DNA of 64,000 nt from NCBI GenBank assembly GCA_910588655.1, contig CAJUPJ010000009.1, positions 37,100 to 101,099 on the forward strand. The letters run 5' to 3'. Shown piece after piece: positions 8,042 to 18,278 of the stretch (position 1 is its first letter; every line of letters starts with the position of its first letter). The notes beneath the pieces are model-generated. The model had not been told where the DNA came from, searched no databases, and saw only the letters and a list, made by a program, of their open reading frames with translations. This DNA is from an uncultured Lachnospiraceae bacterium (lineage in GTDB: Bacteria; Bacillota; Clostridia; Lachnospirales; Lachnospiraceae). The translations under genes and the position numbers were made by a program.

Positions 8042-10510
8042 TTATTTTAGTACAGGTTTTAGTTTAATTGCAAGTACCCTGTCCATATGGTTAAGTGCCT
8101 GTGAACCAGGTATTGCAGACTCAAAGTTTACATATATATATTTGCCAAGTACGGCAATTTCTTCGTTAAGTGCTGGCATCTGTACAGTTTTTTTGATTTT
8201 GCCTGTTTGCATATTTTTTGTGCCTGTTCCAGATGGTTTGTATATATTTAATTCATTTGTATATCCGTATGCTCTTGATAATATCATGTTTTTCCCAGTA
8301 AATGTTATACCCTGTACAGCAGGAGGAATGGAAACATTTGCCTGTTCGGTAAGGATTAATGGTGCAACGCCTTCTTCTTCTGATGTATTTTTTTCCACTT
8401 TATAACTTCTGAGTGTGCCATTTTTATAATTCTCAAAGCTTCCAGCCCACAGCTGGTCTTTATGCCATGTAAGGAATGAGGCTTTCTTTCCTAATTTATA
8501 TACTGCGGAGAAATTAACATTGTGGAACATTGCATATTCCTGTGCTGCGTTATCTACTTCGTTAAAATCTATTGTGCAGACTTTTTTGCCGTTTGTTACC
8601 CAGATGTTTTCACCATCAAAAGCTATCCCGCCAGCATGTGTCTGGTTAGGAAGGACTATTACTGTAAGCAGGTCTTTAAATTCTTTATCAAGTACATATA
8701 TTACAGATTGTTCTTCCCCATAAGAGTCATATGCGGATATTAGCAGGTAATCCTTAGCAAATGCCAGCCCCTGTGGGCACATTGATGTACTTTCAAAGCC
8801 ATTTACATTTGTGGAGCGTATACCTGGTATTGTGTATGATTTACTGTAATTTGCATGTTTTTTGACAATTGCAGTATTCTTCCAGGCATCTGAATTTATA
8901 AGTTCTTTTTTAGTCTTGTAATAGCTTGGCGATGTTGTAGTACCCTTTGTTACGCGCGGGATAACATCAGCAGCAGACTCTTCACTAATAAATTCTTCAT
9001 CAAATGCTATACGGTAAGCATAGACTTTATAACTGTATGTTTCTTCTGCTGTAAGGTTTTCATATACTTTTGATATGGTTTTTTTATCTTCTATTTTATC
9101 TATAAGTGTAAAATCTTCTTCCTGCTTCTGATATATATAATAACCTGCTGCACCTGTTACAGCTTCCCATGTTAAACGGAGTTTTCCATAGCCTGCTTTG
9201 CCTTTAAGATTTACTTGTGCAGGGAGTGTTGATGTTTTTTCTACGTTGCCAGCTTCACTTGTATGTTCTTCTGTATCAGCATATGTTACTATTTTATAGC
9301 GGTAGTTTTTGCCAGAACCAAGCCCTGTATCTGTATAAGAAGTTTCTGTTGTGCTTGTTAAATATTCAAAATCACCGCTTCCCTGCCTTCTGTATATAAT
9401 ATAACCTGTAGCTGTGTTATTTAAGTTCCATGAAAGGTGTATTGACTCTGCTGTATTGGCACTTAAGGCAAGCCCTGTTGTAACATAAGGTGTTGTAACT
9501 GCACGTAATTCTTCAGAATACTGGCTTAAGAGGTTAGTAGTATCAAGGTATGATGATATTATATATGAATAAACAGTACCTGCTTCAAGACCAATTTCTG
9601 AAATTGATGTACTTGTTGTTACTGTATATAATTCATATGGCAGGTCATTAATGCTTCTGTATAAGTAATATGAACTGCCTGTAGGGTTTTCATTCCATGA
9701 TAAATCAACCCTGTGGCTTTCTTCTGTTACGATTTTGAACCCGGAAACGGCAGCAGGACATGTATATAATGATAATACATCAGATATTTCACCTGTGTTG
9801 TTCTCATTAAGGCAATATGCCTGGATATATATGTCATACCGTTCTGAAGCTGACAGCCCTTCTACTGTATATGCATTTAAAGAGGTGTTTCCTGATAATC
9901 TGTATACACCTTCAGAAACTGGTTTATAGTATACTTTGTATGAGGCGTTGTTCATACTGTCCCATGTTAAGCTTATTGAAGCACTTGTTGCTGTCTGTGC
10001 TGCCCTGTCTGTTACTGCAATTCCAGTAACCTTATCTACTGTAGTTGCAGCATAAAACATCTCTGACAAAGGGCTGTATATTTTTTCGCCCAGTACCGTT
10101 TTATAACAACGTATCTGGTAGGAACATATTGTTGCAGCACTAAGAGAAGGAATTACAAATGAATTTGATGTTGTTTCTGCTGTGTATGATATGCCATTGT
10201 AATTTATGTCCAGTTCATATCCTTCTGCATCTGTTACAGTATCCCATGTAATTGTTATATCATTTGCAGTTGCAGTAATAGCAGAAGATGTTGTTACAAC
10301 TGTATCAAATGTAACGACAGGTGGTGCTTCTGTTATAGCAGGAGTTTCCGGGACAGGTGCATCCTGTACAGCAGAAAGCTTTAAATATGGGTTAAACCAG
10401 TTTTCTGTATATCCAGATGCTTCTGAGCTGGTACTGCAAAATATACAAGACAGCAATGGTATAATGCATAAAAATATTGCTGAGGTTTTAAAATGCCTTT
10501 TTTTGTTCAT
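8042..10510 (-). CDS. Secreted protein with five fibronectin type III domains and a C-terminal propeller-like domain
   Basis: 822 residues. The N-terminus is a signal peptide (basic MNKKRHFK, then a hydrophobic core); LLSC at 19-22 could be a lipobox but is not ideal. FN3 domains lie at about 70-157, 158-250, 251-340, 341-428 and 429-520, each with the conserved strand-B Trp (as in ITWD, LTWD, LSWN) and a Tyr-rich strand-F motif such as YSYKVYAY. Residues about 545-822 contain repeated blades (LAFAKDYLLIS, IAFDGENIWVTN, LTWHKDQLWAG) like those of NHL/SMP-type propellers. Likely an extracellular carbohydrate-interacting or adhesion protein; no catalytic domain was recognised. An AAAGGA site precedes ATG 10510. 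It is divergent from the YesM-like kinase gene. Confidence 0.85.
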   Translation of the reverse strand: MNKKRHFKTSAIFLCIIPLLSCIFCSTSSEASGYTENWFNPYLKLSAVQDAPVPETPAITEAPPVVTFDTVVTTSSAITATANDITITWDTVTDAEGYELDINYNGISYTAETTSNSFVIPSLSAATICSYQIRCYKTVLGEKIYSPLSEMFYAATTVDKVTGIAVTDRAAQTATSASISLTWDSMNNASYKVYYKPVSEGVYRLSGNTSLNAYTVEGLSASERYDIYIQAYCLNENNTGEISDVLSLYTCPAAVSGFKIVTEESHRVDLSWNENPTGSSYYLYRSINDLPYELYTVTTSTSISEIGLEAGTVYSYIISSYLDTTNLLSQYSEELRAVTTPYVTTGLALSANTAESIHLSWNLNNTATGYIIYRRQGSGDFEYLTSTTETSYTDTGLGSGKNYRYKIVTYADTEEHTSEAGNVEKTSTLPAQVNLKGKAGYGKLRLTWEAVTGAAGYYIYQKQEEDFTLIDKIEDKKTISKVYENLTAEETYSYKVYAYRIAFDEEFISEESAADVIPRVTKGTTTSPSYYKTKKELINSDAWKNTAIVKKHANYSKSYTIPGIRSTNVNGFESTSMCPQGLAFAKDYLLISAYDSYGEEQSVIYVLDKEFKDLLTVIVLPNQTHAGGIAFDGENIWVTNGKKVCTIDFNEVDNAAQEYAMFHNVNFSAVYKLGKKASFLTWHKDQLWAGSFENYKNGTLRSYKVEKNTSEEEGVAPLILTEQANVSIPPAVQGITFTGKNMILSRAYGYTNELNIYKPSGTGTKNMQTGKIKKTVQMPALNEEIAVLGKYIYVNFESAIPGSQALNHMDRVLAIKLKPVLK

Positions 10511-10743
10511 TGTGAAATCCGTCCTTTATTATATTGCTTTGTAGTTTTTATTACGTTATACTTGATATATAATATATAGCAAAAATGGCAAATTATGGTC
10601 AATTTGTATAAATTTTTATTTCATAGTAAATGATAGTTATTATGCTGTTTACTATAAGTGTATACTTGTGGCAGAACAAGTATGTCGTAATATTACCTGG
10701 CATTTTTAACTTAATTAGTATATGGAAATGGAGAATAAATAGT

Positions 10744-12528
10744 ATGAAAAAATTTGGAATTTTACAAAGAATACGTTTTAGGGACAGAATGTTTATTATT
10801 TATTTTATAGGAGGGGTAATACCATTTATATTTTCAAGCTATTATACAAATATACAGAGCAGGAATACAATGCTTGGGCTAAGCCAGGAAACGCAGACAG
10901 AAGAGTTAATGATTATGAGGGACAGGATAAGGGAATCAATGGATATTGTTGAAAAGGTATCTACTAAGCTTTTTATAAATAATACAATAAGGGATGTTGC
11001 TACTAAAAGATATAAATCTAATGAAGAGTTTGAAGAGGAATGTGAAAAGCTTAAAATAATTGATGATTATATATATGATTATGAGCAGGATATTTCAGAT
11101 ATTATTATTTATACAAATAATAGTACAGTAAAAATTAATAAATATTTTGGGCGTATTGGGGAAACAATTACATCACAGGAATGGTATGAGCCTACATGCA
11201 AGAGAGGCGGCAGTTCATATTGGAGTTTTGGGCTTAAAAGGGGGATGATGGAAAAGAGGCCACAGCTTACCAGGGTTGTTAAGGATGAATATGGTAATAT
11301 ACAATATATAATTGCTATACAGCTGCAATTTTACAATGTAAGGAAGTTTATTTCAGAGCGTACAGTTAATACAATGTTTTTATATAATAATGATGATGTA
11401 CTATACACAAATTTCCGGATTAATGATGACTGGGATTTTCTGTTTGAACATCTACATAATAACAGTTTTATGTCCTATTCGGGAACTTTAAGCAGGGGAA
11501 TAACAGACTATATTGTCACATATAATAAAATTTACCAGATGGATACAGGAAGGTTTTTTACTCTGGTAAGTGTACTGGATTGCAGGAAGATTATGTCACA
11601 GATGGATGAAGAAAATATGGTAAGTTTTATAACTATGTTTACAAGTATAGCATTATCAGTATTTCTTATAACCCTGTTTTCGAGTATATATGGAAAAAGA
11701 ATGGTTATGTTAAGCAGACAAATGCATCTGGTAGCTGTTGGTGATTATGATAAGGTTGTTCCTATAGATGGAAATGATGAGATTACTGATTTATATAAAG
11801 AGCTTGAAAAGATGATAGAGGAAAATAAAGAACTGTTAAGAAGTGTGGTTGAAAAACAGGTACAGGAGGAGAAACTCCATTCAAAGCAGATGGAGATGGA
11901 ATTTAAAATGCTTGCAAGCCAGATTAACCCGCATTTTTTATATAATACACTTGAAACAATAAGGATGAAAGCACTTGTTAATAACCAGCGTGAAATAGCA
12001 GAGCTTGTAAAAATGCTTGCCAAGCTTATGCGCAGGAATATACAGGTAAGTGATAAGATGGTAACTCTTAAGTCAGAAATAGAGTCTATAGAATATTACC
12101 TGAAGATACAAAGCTACCGGTTTGGGGACAGGATAAAGTCAGAAATAGAGGTTGACAGTGATATTGATATAAATGCAAAAGTACTTCCGCTTATAATCCA
12201 GCCTTTTGTTGAAAATGCATTTGTACATGGACTTGAAGGAATAGAAAAGGATGGCAGGCTGTCAATATATGTGGAACGGGAAATCGGGGTAATTAAGATT
12301 ACAGTACAGGATAATGGTACAGGCATGGATAAGTTCAGGCTTAGTGAACTGAGAGGAATGTTAAAATCTAATACTGAAACAAGCAGTAAGTCACATATAG
12401 GAATAAATAATGTAAACCAGAGAATTAAATTACAGTATGGTGAAATATTCGGAGTTGAGATATTCAGTAAGGAAGGAAAAGGCACAAAGATAATTATTTC
12501 AATGCCATATTACTGGGATAAAATATAA
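10744..12528 (+). CDS. YesM/LytS-type sensor histidine kinase
   Basis: 594 residues. There is a membrane segment at about 15-35, an extracellular Cache-like sensor region at about 36-290, a second membrane segment at about 292-317, a HAMP linker at 318-366, then the His_kinase motif SQINPHFLYNTLE with the phospho-acceptor H397, and a HATPase with PFVENAFVHG at 487-496 and DNGTGM at 523-528. Family members sense sugars or envelope state and signal to AraC-type regulators of the YesN group. ATG 10744 follows a GGAGA site; an in-frame ATG 38 codons upstream has no ribosome site. No YesN-like partner lies beside it. The sugar transporter genes downstream are the probable targets. Confidence 0.9.
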   Translation: MKKFGILQRIRFRDRMFIIYFIGGVIPFIFSSYYTNIQSRNTMLGLSQETQTEELMIMRDRIRESMDIVEKVSTKLFINNTIRDVATKRYKSNEEFEEECEKLKIIDDYIYDYEQDISDIIIYTNNSTVKINKYFGRIGETITSQEWYEPTCKRGGSSYWSFGLKRGMMEKRPQLTRVVKDEYGNIQYIIAIQLQFYNVRKFISERTVNTMFLYNNDDVLYTNFRINDDWDFLFEHLHNNSFMSYSGTLSRGITDYIVTYNKIYQMDTGRFFTLVSVLDCRKIMSQMDEENMVSFITMFTSIALSVFLITLFSSIYGKRMVMLSRQMHLVAVGDYDKVVPIDGNDEITDLYKELEKMIEENKELLRSVVEKQVQEEKLHSKQMEMEFKMLASQINPHFLYNTLETIRMKALVNNQREIAELVKMLAKLMRRNIQVSDKMVTLKSEIESIEYYLKIQSYRFGDRIKSEIEVDSDIDINAKVLPLIIQPFVENAFVHGLEGIEKDGRLSIYVEREIGVIKITVQDNGTGMDKFRLSELRGMLKSNTETSSKSHIGINNVNQRIKLQYGEIFGVEIFSKEGKGTKIIISMPYYWDKI

Positions 12529-12638
12529 TTTTAAAAGTAAACATGTCAAATATTTATGGTTTTTTTTAAGAAATGTTATGGTAAAATATCGTAATAAGCA
12601 GTATTATAGAATTGATTATTTATTTAGGAGGATATGAT

Positions 12639-13523
12639 ATGAGAAAATCTTTAAGGAAATTAATCGCAGGTGTTGCAACATGTTCACTGGCATTAGCACT
12701 TGCGGCAGGCATAATGCCAAATGTGGCAGAAGCAGTTGACTGCAGCAAGGCAGGAAAGAAGGCTGCAAAGGCTGAACTGAACCTTGATACACCAGAATAC
12801 CATGCATATTTTGGTTTCCAGCAGACTGGTTCATGGACATACAGGGATGCATGGTATAACCCGGCTTCAGGTCTTGACGGGACTTCCTTAAGTACTGGTG
12901 ATTATAATACTTTATTTACTGATGGTGGTAATGCTACTGTTGATGGTGTTACAATAACTGATGCTGTAATTAAGGGAAATGGTACATATTCAGTAAGCGT
13001 GACAGGTCTTAATGGTGCAATTCCTGCTGATGATGGTGCTGATATAAAGACATCACTGGTTTATGTATCAACAGATATACCTTCAAGTGCTATTGGGACT
13101 CTTAGTTTTACAGATGTAAAGCTTATTGTTGATGGTGCAGAAATTGCACTTCCAAGCCCGGAGCCATATGTTAATGCAGATGCACAGGAACTTGGGCTTT
13201 ACCAGTTTGACCTTGTAAACACATACCATCCGGAAGCATATACATCACCTAGTATACTTGCTATGAATGATTCTGTTGAGATACAGTTTACAGTAAGTGG
13301 ATTTAATGCAGATGACCCTGATGCTGTTGTAGCAGAACCTACAGAAGAGCCAACACAAGAACCTGCAACATCAGATACTTCATCTGGAACATCAGGTACA
13401 GACAGCAGCACAGATAACAATAAAGAAGATAGTGGTTCATCAGCTACAACAATTGTTATAGTAGTAGTTGTAATCGTTGTAATAGCTGGTGCAGCATTCT
13501 TCTTAATGAAGAAAAAGAAATAA
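12639..13523 (+). CDS. Secreted surface protein with C-terminal membrane anchor
   Basis: 294 residues. Residues 1-33 are a signal peptide ending in VAEA. The mature N-terminal part (about 34-230) has a carbohydrate-binding-like appearance (YFGFQQTGSWTYRDAWY, with paired strands) but I do not recognise a named family. Residues about 231-265 are a Thr/Glu/Ser-rich linker. A single membrane segment (TIVIVVVVIVVIAGAAFFL) followed by MKKKK anchors the C-terminus. No LPXTG motif. AGGAGG lies 8 nt before ATG 12639, so the in-frame ATG at 12612 is rejected. It stands between the sensor kinase and the sugar permeases, suggesting a role at the cell surface in the same uptake process (inference). Confidence 0.8.
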   Translation: MRKSLRKLIAGVATCSLALALAAGIMPNVAEAVDCSKAGKKAAKAELNLDTPEYHAYFGFQQTGSWTYRDAWYNPASGLDGTSLSTGDYNTLFTDGGNATVDGVTITDAVIKGNGTYSVSVTGLNGAIPADDGADIKTSLVYVSTDIPSSAIGTLSFTDVKLIVDGAEIALPSPEPYVNADAQELGLYQFDLVNTYHPEAYTSPSILAMNDSVEIQFTVSGFNADDPDAVVAEPTEEPTQEPATSDTSSGTSGTDSSTDNNKEDSGSSATTIVIVVVVIVVIAGAAFFLMKKKK

Positions 13524-13568
13524 CCGGGAAGCCAGGGAAATTGATATATAATATCTGGTAATAATATT

Positions 13569-13597
13569 AAGGAGACAAATTATTTGTCTCCTTTTTT
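13569..13597 (+). terminator. Rho-independent terminator after the anchored surface protein gene
   Basis: AAGGAGACAAA at 13569-13579 pairs perfectly with TTTGTCTCCTT at 13583-13593 around a 3-nt loop, followed by a T run. It separates this gene from the permease operon. Confidence 0.9.
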
Positions 13598-13783
13598 ATA
13601 AGGTATAAAAATACAATAAAAAGTATGAAAAATAAATGTATTTTCAGTCAATAATTTGTGGTATTTTTTTGGCAGGGACATAGGTATAATTATACAAAGA
13701 AGAAGGTGTAATGCCATTTGAATTTTGTCTAATACAACCAAAATTTAATTTGGCAGAAAATTTAATGAAACAGGAGGAACCTT

Positions 13784-15244
13784 ATGAAAGAAGAAAAAAC
13801 AGAAGTTAAGGGAGCTCTTGGCAATGTGTATATTGTACAGCGTATTGCTACGCTTGTGGCAGTAGTAGCCATGTTCTTCCCTGCATTCAATCCGGCAAAG
13901 GTGTGTGAACTTGTTAATGAAAATCTTTCTCTTTTCACATCAGCAATCTCATACTCAAGCCTTACATCGGATTGTGCAAGAGCATTCCGCGTGGGATGGA
14001 TTGATGAAAGTGTATTTATCTTATTATTTGTTGCATCTATTATTATGCTTTTAGGCATTATTCTTGCAATAGCTGGCGGATGTATGTCAGTTGGTAACAA
14101 TAAAATGCAGAAAACAGGTCTTTTGTTCTCAATAGGCGGGGCGCTGCTTATTATAATAGGTGCTGTTTTATGTATTGCTGGTTACACAATGGCACAGGGT
14201 GCTGCTAAAGTTGAAAGGGTAAAACCTGAATTCCCATCAGCAATTATTATTTATATAGTGGTTTCAGCAGTTATATTGCTGCTTTCAGCTTTTCTTTATA
14301 TTAAGCTTCCAAAGCCTGCTAAAGATGCTAAGTTTGAAATTGAGTCAAAGTATAAACTTTTCCTTATGTTTATGCCATTTGCAGCACTTGCATTTGTATT
14401 CTGCTACCTGCCTTTATGGGGATGGAGATATGCGTTTTTTGATTATAAAGCAGGTAGTACGCTTTCAATGGATAATTTTGTAGGATTTAAATGGTTTGCA
14501 TATCTGTTCCAGAATGCAGCTACTAGAGCTGATATAGTCAGGGTTATTAAAAATACACTTGCAATGAGTGCCCTTAATATATGCACAAGCTGGCTGCCTA
14601 TGATGTTTGCAATATTCCTTTGCGAAGTCAAAAATATGAGGTTCAGGCGTTTTGTCCAGACATTTACAACTATTCCTAACTTTATAAGCTGGATTCTTGT
14701 TTATGCTATTGCCCTTGCTGTTTTCTCAACAGATGGATTTATTAACACATTTGCTAAAGAGTTCCATCTTATGTCAGAAGAAGCAACTGGACACAATTAC
14801 CTTATGGGTGATTCATTTACATGGGTTAAGATGTGGCTGTGGGGCACGTGGAAAGGCGTCGGATGGAGTGCGATTATTTATATAGCTGGTATTTCCGGTA
14901 TTGACCAGCAGCTTTATGAAGCAGCAGAAATTGATGGTGCAGGGCGTTTCCAGAGGATGTGGCATATTACAGTACCAGGCCTTCTGCCTACATTCTTTGT
15001 ATTACTGCTTATGTCCATTGCTAATATTTTAACTAATGGCCTTGACCAGTATCTTGTATTTATGAATGCACAGAATAAAAAGACAATCGAAGTGCTTGAC
15101 CTTTATGTTTACCAGTTAGGTATAAGCGGAGGTTCGATACCACTTTCAACGGTTATAGGTATGTTTAAATCTGTAATAAGTGTAGTATTGCTGTTTGCTG
15201 CAAACGGTGTATCTAAGAAACTCCGTGGCGAGAGCATTATTTAG
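13784..15244 (+). CDS. Sugar ABC transporter permease (LplB/YesP type) with N-terminal membrane extension
   Basis: 486 residues, against roughly 300-320 for ordinary LplB-type permeases. The C-terminal part (about 180-486) is a normal binding-protein-dependent permease with the cytoplasmic EAA loop LYEAAEIDGAGRFQRMWHI, which contacts the ATPase. The extra N-terminal part has four hydrophobic segments at about 15-35, 76-100, 108-132 and 148-172 and no recognised family. AGGAGG lies 8 nt before the ATG, so the extension is translated. It is the first gene of an operon with a second permease and a binding lipoprotein. No ATPase is encoded nearby; a shared MsmX-like ATPase elsewhere is expected (family knowledge). 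Confidence 0.92.
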   Translation: MKEEKTEVKGALGNVYIVQRIATLVAVVAMFFPAFNPAKVCELVNENLSLFTSAISYSSLTSDCARAFRVGWIDESVFILLFVASIIMLLGIILAIAGGCMSVGNNKMQKTGLLFSIGGALLIIIGAVLCIAGYTMAQGAAKVERVKPEFPSAIIIYIVVSAVILLLSAFLYIKLPKPAKDAKFEIESKYKLFLMFMPFAALAFVFCYLPLWGWRYAFFDYKAGSTLSMDNFVGFKWFAYLFQNAATRADIVRVIKNTLAMSALNICTSWLPMMFAIFLCEVKNMRFRRFVQTFTTIPNFISWILVYAIALAVFSTDGFINTFAKEFHLMSEEATGHNYLMGDSFTWVKMWLWGTWKGVGWSAIIYIAGISGIDQQLYEAAEIDGAGRFQRMWHITVPGLLPTFFVLLLMSIANILTNGLDQYLVFMNAQNKKTIEVLDLYVYQLGISGGSIPLSTVIGMFKSVISVVLLFAANGVSKKLRGESII

Positions 15245-15261
15245 GAAGGAGGATATAGAGT

Positions 15262-16227
15262 ATGGCAAAGACAGCACAGGAAAAACTTGATGAAAAAAGG
15301 GAAAAAGAATATAAGAAAACCCATAAAAAAATATACCGTACTAAACCCGGGGATGTAGTTTTTAATGTTTTAAACTATTTGTTCTTTATTTTATTTACAA
15401 TTATATGTATATTCCCATTCTATTATTTGTTTATTAATACAATTTCGGATAATGGACTGGTAAAAAGAGGGCTTATTAACTTTTATCCAAAAGGGCTTAA
15501 TATTGATAACTATTTAGCACTTAAAGGTGTAAATGATTTAGGTTATGCGTTTATAGTAACAATAACAAGGACAGTCCTTGCTACTGCATTAATGGTTGTA
15601 GCATCTGCATTTGTAGGATATCTTGTTACAAAACAGGAGATGTGGAAGAGAAGTTTCTGGTACAGGTTTCTTGTAATTACAATGTATTTTAATGCTGGTC
15701 TTATACCTTGGTATTTGAACTTTGCTATGTTAGGTCTTACTAATAAGTATTCAGCTTATATTTTGCCAGCTATTGTTGCACCTTATAATATAATACTGGT
15801 AAAGACGTACATAGAGTCGATACCAGCGGAACTGGAGGAGAGTGCGTTTATAGATGGTGCTTCGCATCTGACAGTGTTCAGGAAGCTGATATTCCCTCTA
15901 AGTAAGCCAATACTTGCTACAGTAGCTATATTTGGTGCAGTAGGTAACTGGAACTCATTCCAGGATTCCCTTATTCTGATGCAGAATAATTCACAGCTGT
16001 TTACATTACAGCACAGGCTTTATATTTACCTGAACCAGTCATCAAATCTTGGTGCAGTTATGAGTATGGGAGGTGCAGCTGCGGCAGCAGCAATGGAACA
16101 GGCACTTAATGCAAAGGTTATTAAATATACTATTTCAATGGTTTCAATTATACCTATACTGCTGGTATATCCATTTATGATGAGGTATTTTGAAGAAGGT
16201 ATTATGCTTGGTGCTGTTAAAGGTTAA
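15262..16227 (+). CDS. Carbohydrate ABC transporter permease (LplC/YesQ type)
   Basis: 321 residues, a normal length. After a charged N-terminal stretch (1-38) come six membrane segments and the EAA loop LEESAFIDGASHLTVFRKLI at about 192-211. The end IMLGAVKG is typical of the YtcP/LplC group. GGAAGGAGG precedes the ATG, which lies 17 bp after the first permease stop, so the two are co-translated subunits of one transporter for a di- or oligosaccharide. The substrate cannot be fixed from sequence. Confidence 0.94.
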   Translation: MAKTAQEKLDEKREKEYKKTHKKIYRTKPGDVVFNVLNYLFFILFTIICIFPFYYLFINTISDNGLVKRGLINFYPKGLNIDNYLALKGVNDLGYAFIVTITRTVLATALMVVASAFVGYLVTKQEMWKRSFWYRFLVITMYFNAGLIPWYLNFAMLGLTNKYSAYILPAIVAPYNIILVKTYIESIPAELEESAFIDGASHLTVFRKLIFPLSKPILATVAIFGAVGNWNSFQDSLILMQNNSQLFTLQHRLYIYLNQSSNLGAVMSMGGAAAAAAMEQALNAKVIKYTISMVSIIPILLVYPFMMRYFEEGIMLGAVKG

Positions 16228-16256
16228 TAGGTTTTTGGTAAATTAAATTATATATG

Positions 16257-16274
16257 GGCAGCCATCAGGCTGCC
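16257..16274 (+). other. Intercistronic stem-loop before the solute-binding gene
   Basis: GGCAGCC pairs perfectly with GGCTGCC around ATCA, with no following T run. Stem-loops here commonly stabilise the downstream mRNA so that the binding protein is made in excess over the permeases; that role is inferred. Confidence 0.6.
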
Positions 16275-16303
16275 TGTAAAATAAAATCTGGGAGGATGAT
16301 TAT

Positions 16304-18097
16304 ATGAGAAAGCATTTTTCTAAAAAAGTTTTATCAATGCTGCTGGCATCCAGTATGGTTATTGGTTCAGCTTCGGTAATGACAGGCTGTGGCAGCAAAA
16401 GTGGTGATGGTGGCGGAGGTTCTAGTGATGAACCTGTTACCCTTAATGTATTCAGCCAGTTAGCAAACTATTCTGGTATGCAGGGCGGCTGGAGTGCTGA
16501 TATCCTGCTTGAAAAGTTCAATGTAAAATTAAATATTATTCCAGACCCGGCTGGACAGACAGTGTATGATACACGTGCAGAAAATGGTGATTTGGGGGAC
16601 ATAGTTGTTTTTGGCAATAACTATGATAAATATCCTAGTGCAGTACAGCAGGGGCTGCTTTATGACTGGAATGAGGATGGGCTGCTGGAGGATTTCGGTC
16701 CGTATATTAATGAGCATATGCAGGATGCAATTAATAATAATAAGGAACTTACCAAGACAATTACAGAAGGTGCAGATGACAAGTGCTATGGAATAGGCCA
16801 TGCTATTGCATCATCAAGTGAGAACCATGCTGCTTTTATGTATACATGGGATATAAGATGGGATTTATATAAGGAACTTGGTTATCCTGAATGTAAAAAC
16901 CTTGATGATTATCTTGAAATCCTTAAAGATATGCAGAAGCTTTGCCCGAAAGATGAATCAGATAAGAAAACTTATGCAGTATCACTCTGGAACCAGTGGG
17001 ATGATGCAATGGTAATGTATGTTAAGTCTATGGCTACAGCATACTATGGATATGATGAGCAGGGGCTTGGGCTTTATGACCCTTCAACTGGTGATTACTA
17101 TGATGCACTTATGGATAATGGCCCTTATCTTGAAATGCTTAAATTCTTTAATAAATTATACCAGGAAGGTCTTGTAGACCCTGACTCAATGACACAGACT
17201 TATGACCAGGCTATTGAAAAAATTAAAAATGGTGGTGTATTTACATCTATTTTCAATTATTCAGGACAGTTAGCATATAATACACCTGCACATCTTAAAG
17301 ATGGCAAGATGATGTACTGCTTAAAGCCAGAAGAGGCTTCACCTTTGGTATATGGTCTTTCTTCACTCGGCGGTGACAGGATATGGGCTATTGGTTCTAA
17401 ATCGGAAAACCCTGAACTTGCTATGGAAGTAATTAATTATCTTTGTACTCCTGAAGGCTATATGGTATCACAGTATGGCCCTAAGGGTGAAACATGGGAT
17501 TATGATGAGGAAGGCAATACTTACTTCACAGAATTTGGCAAGAAGTGTAACCAGGATAAGAATGGTACAAAGATGGAAAACCATGAAGGTACTTACCATG
17601 ATGGTGAGTTACAGATTAACAACCTTACATGGGCGCTTGATGCAGATAATCCTGACTCAAATGGAGAAACTTATAACAGTAAATACTGGAAGAGCGAACT
17701 TGTAGAGCCTGAAACAGAGATTGAAAAAGACTGGGTAGATAAAACAGGATGTATAACCATTGATGATTATATGGAGAGAGGCAAGTATACAGTAGCACCT
17801 GTTTCATCATATGCAAAACCAGAAATGGACCAGGAATTATCTACTATATGGAGCCAGGTAACAACTGCTATTAAGACAGGTTCATGGCAGGCTATGTATG
17901 CTAAAACTGATGCAGAATTTGACAAGATTGTTGATAGCATGAAGAAAGAAGCAGAAAGTTACGGCTACCAGCAGTGCCTTGAGTGGTCAAAAGAGGAAGC
18001 TGCTAAACGTAAGGCCTGTGAAGACGCACTTGCATCAAGCAGCAGCAGTACAGGTAATGATACAACAAGTGATACAGCTTCAAGCGGGGCTGAATAG
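16304..18097 (+). CDS. Extracellular solute-binding lipoprotein (LplA/YesO type)
   Basis: 597 residues. The N-terminus is a lipoprotein signal peptide with the lipobox MTGC (cysteine at about 29), followed by a Gly/Ser-rich spacer. The rest fits the family 1 (LplA-like) sugar-binding proteins: LNVFSQLANYSGMQGGWSAD at the start of the mature domain, aromatic-rich segments, and EVINYLCTPEGYMVSQYG near 370-387. The Ser/Thr-rich end (from about 575) is probably disordered. GGGAGG lies before the ATG. Located outside the membrane, it delivers sugar to the two permeases encoded just upstream. Confidence 0.94.
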   Translation: MRKHFSKKVLSMLLASSMVIGSASVMTGCGSKSGDGGGGSSDEPVTLNVFSQLANYSGMQGGWSADILLEKFNVKLNIIPDPAGQTVYDTRAENGDLGDIVVFGNNYDKYPSAVQQGLLYDWNEDGLLEDFGPYINEHMQDAINNNKELTKTITEGADDKCYGIGHAIASSSENHAAFMYTWDIRWDLYKELGYPECKNLDDYLEILKDMQKLCPKDESDKKTYAVSLWNQWDDAMVMYVKSMATAYYGYDEQGLGLYDPSTGDYYDALMDNGPYLEMLKFFNKLYQEGLVDPDSMTQTYDQAIEKIKNGGVFTSIFNYSGQLAYNTPAHLKDGKMMYCLKPEEASPLVYGLSSLGGDRIWAIGSKSENPELAMEVINYLCTPEGYMVSQYGPKGETWDYDEEGNTYFTEFGKKCNQDKNGTKMENHEGTYHDGELQINNLTWALDADNPDSNGETYNSKYWKSELVEPETEIEKDWVDKTGCITIDDYMERGKYTVAPVSSYAKPEMDQELSTIWSQVTTAIKTGSWQAMYAKTDAEFDKIVDSMKKEAESYGYQQCLEWSKEEAAKRKACEDALASSSSSTGNDTTSDTASSGAE

Positions 18098-18142
18098 GTT
18101 TCAGATAACTTTATTAAGAATATTAGTATAAAAATAATTGCT

Positions 18143-18175
18143 GGACTGTCCATATCTGGGCAGTCCGGTTTGCAT
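18143..18175 (+). terminator. Probable terminator after the solute-binding gene
   Basis: GGACTGTCC (18143-18151) pairs with GGGCAGTCC (18158-18166) with one wobble and a 6-nt loop, followed by a moderately T-rich stretch. It may only partly block read-through into the YesL-like gene. Confidence 0.6.
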
Positions 18176-18278
18176 TTTATTCTGTTATGTTATATACTTA
18201 GAAAAAATGGCCACCTGTGCGGTTGGATAAATTGTATTTATTAATGGATTTAATTTTAATTATAGGAGGAACATCTGG

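Noticed and set aside
10630..10743. Upstream start of the YesM-like kinase giving an extra hydrophobic N-terminus
   Set aside because: No ribosome site at the upstream ATG, while ATG 10744 has one and gives the normal family start.
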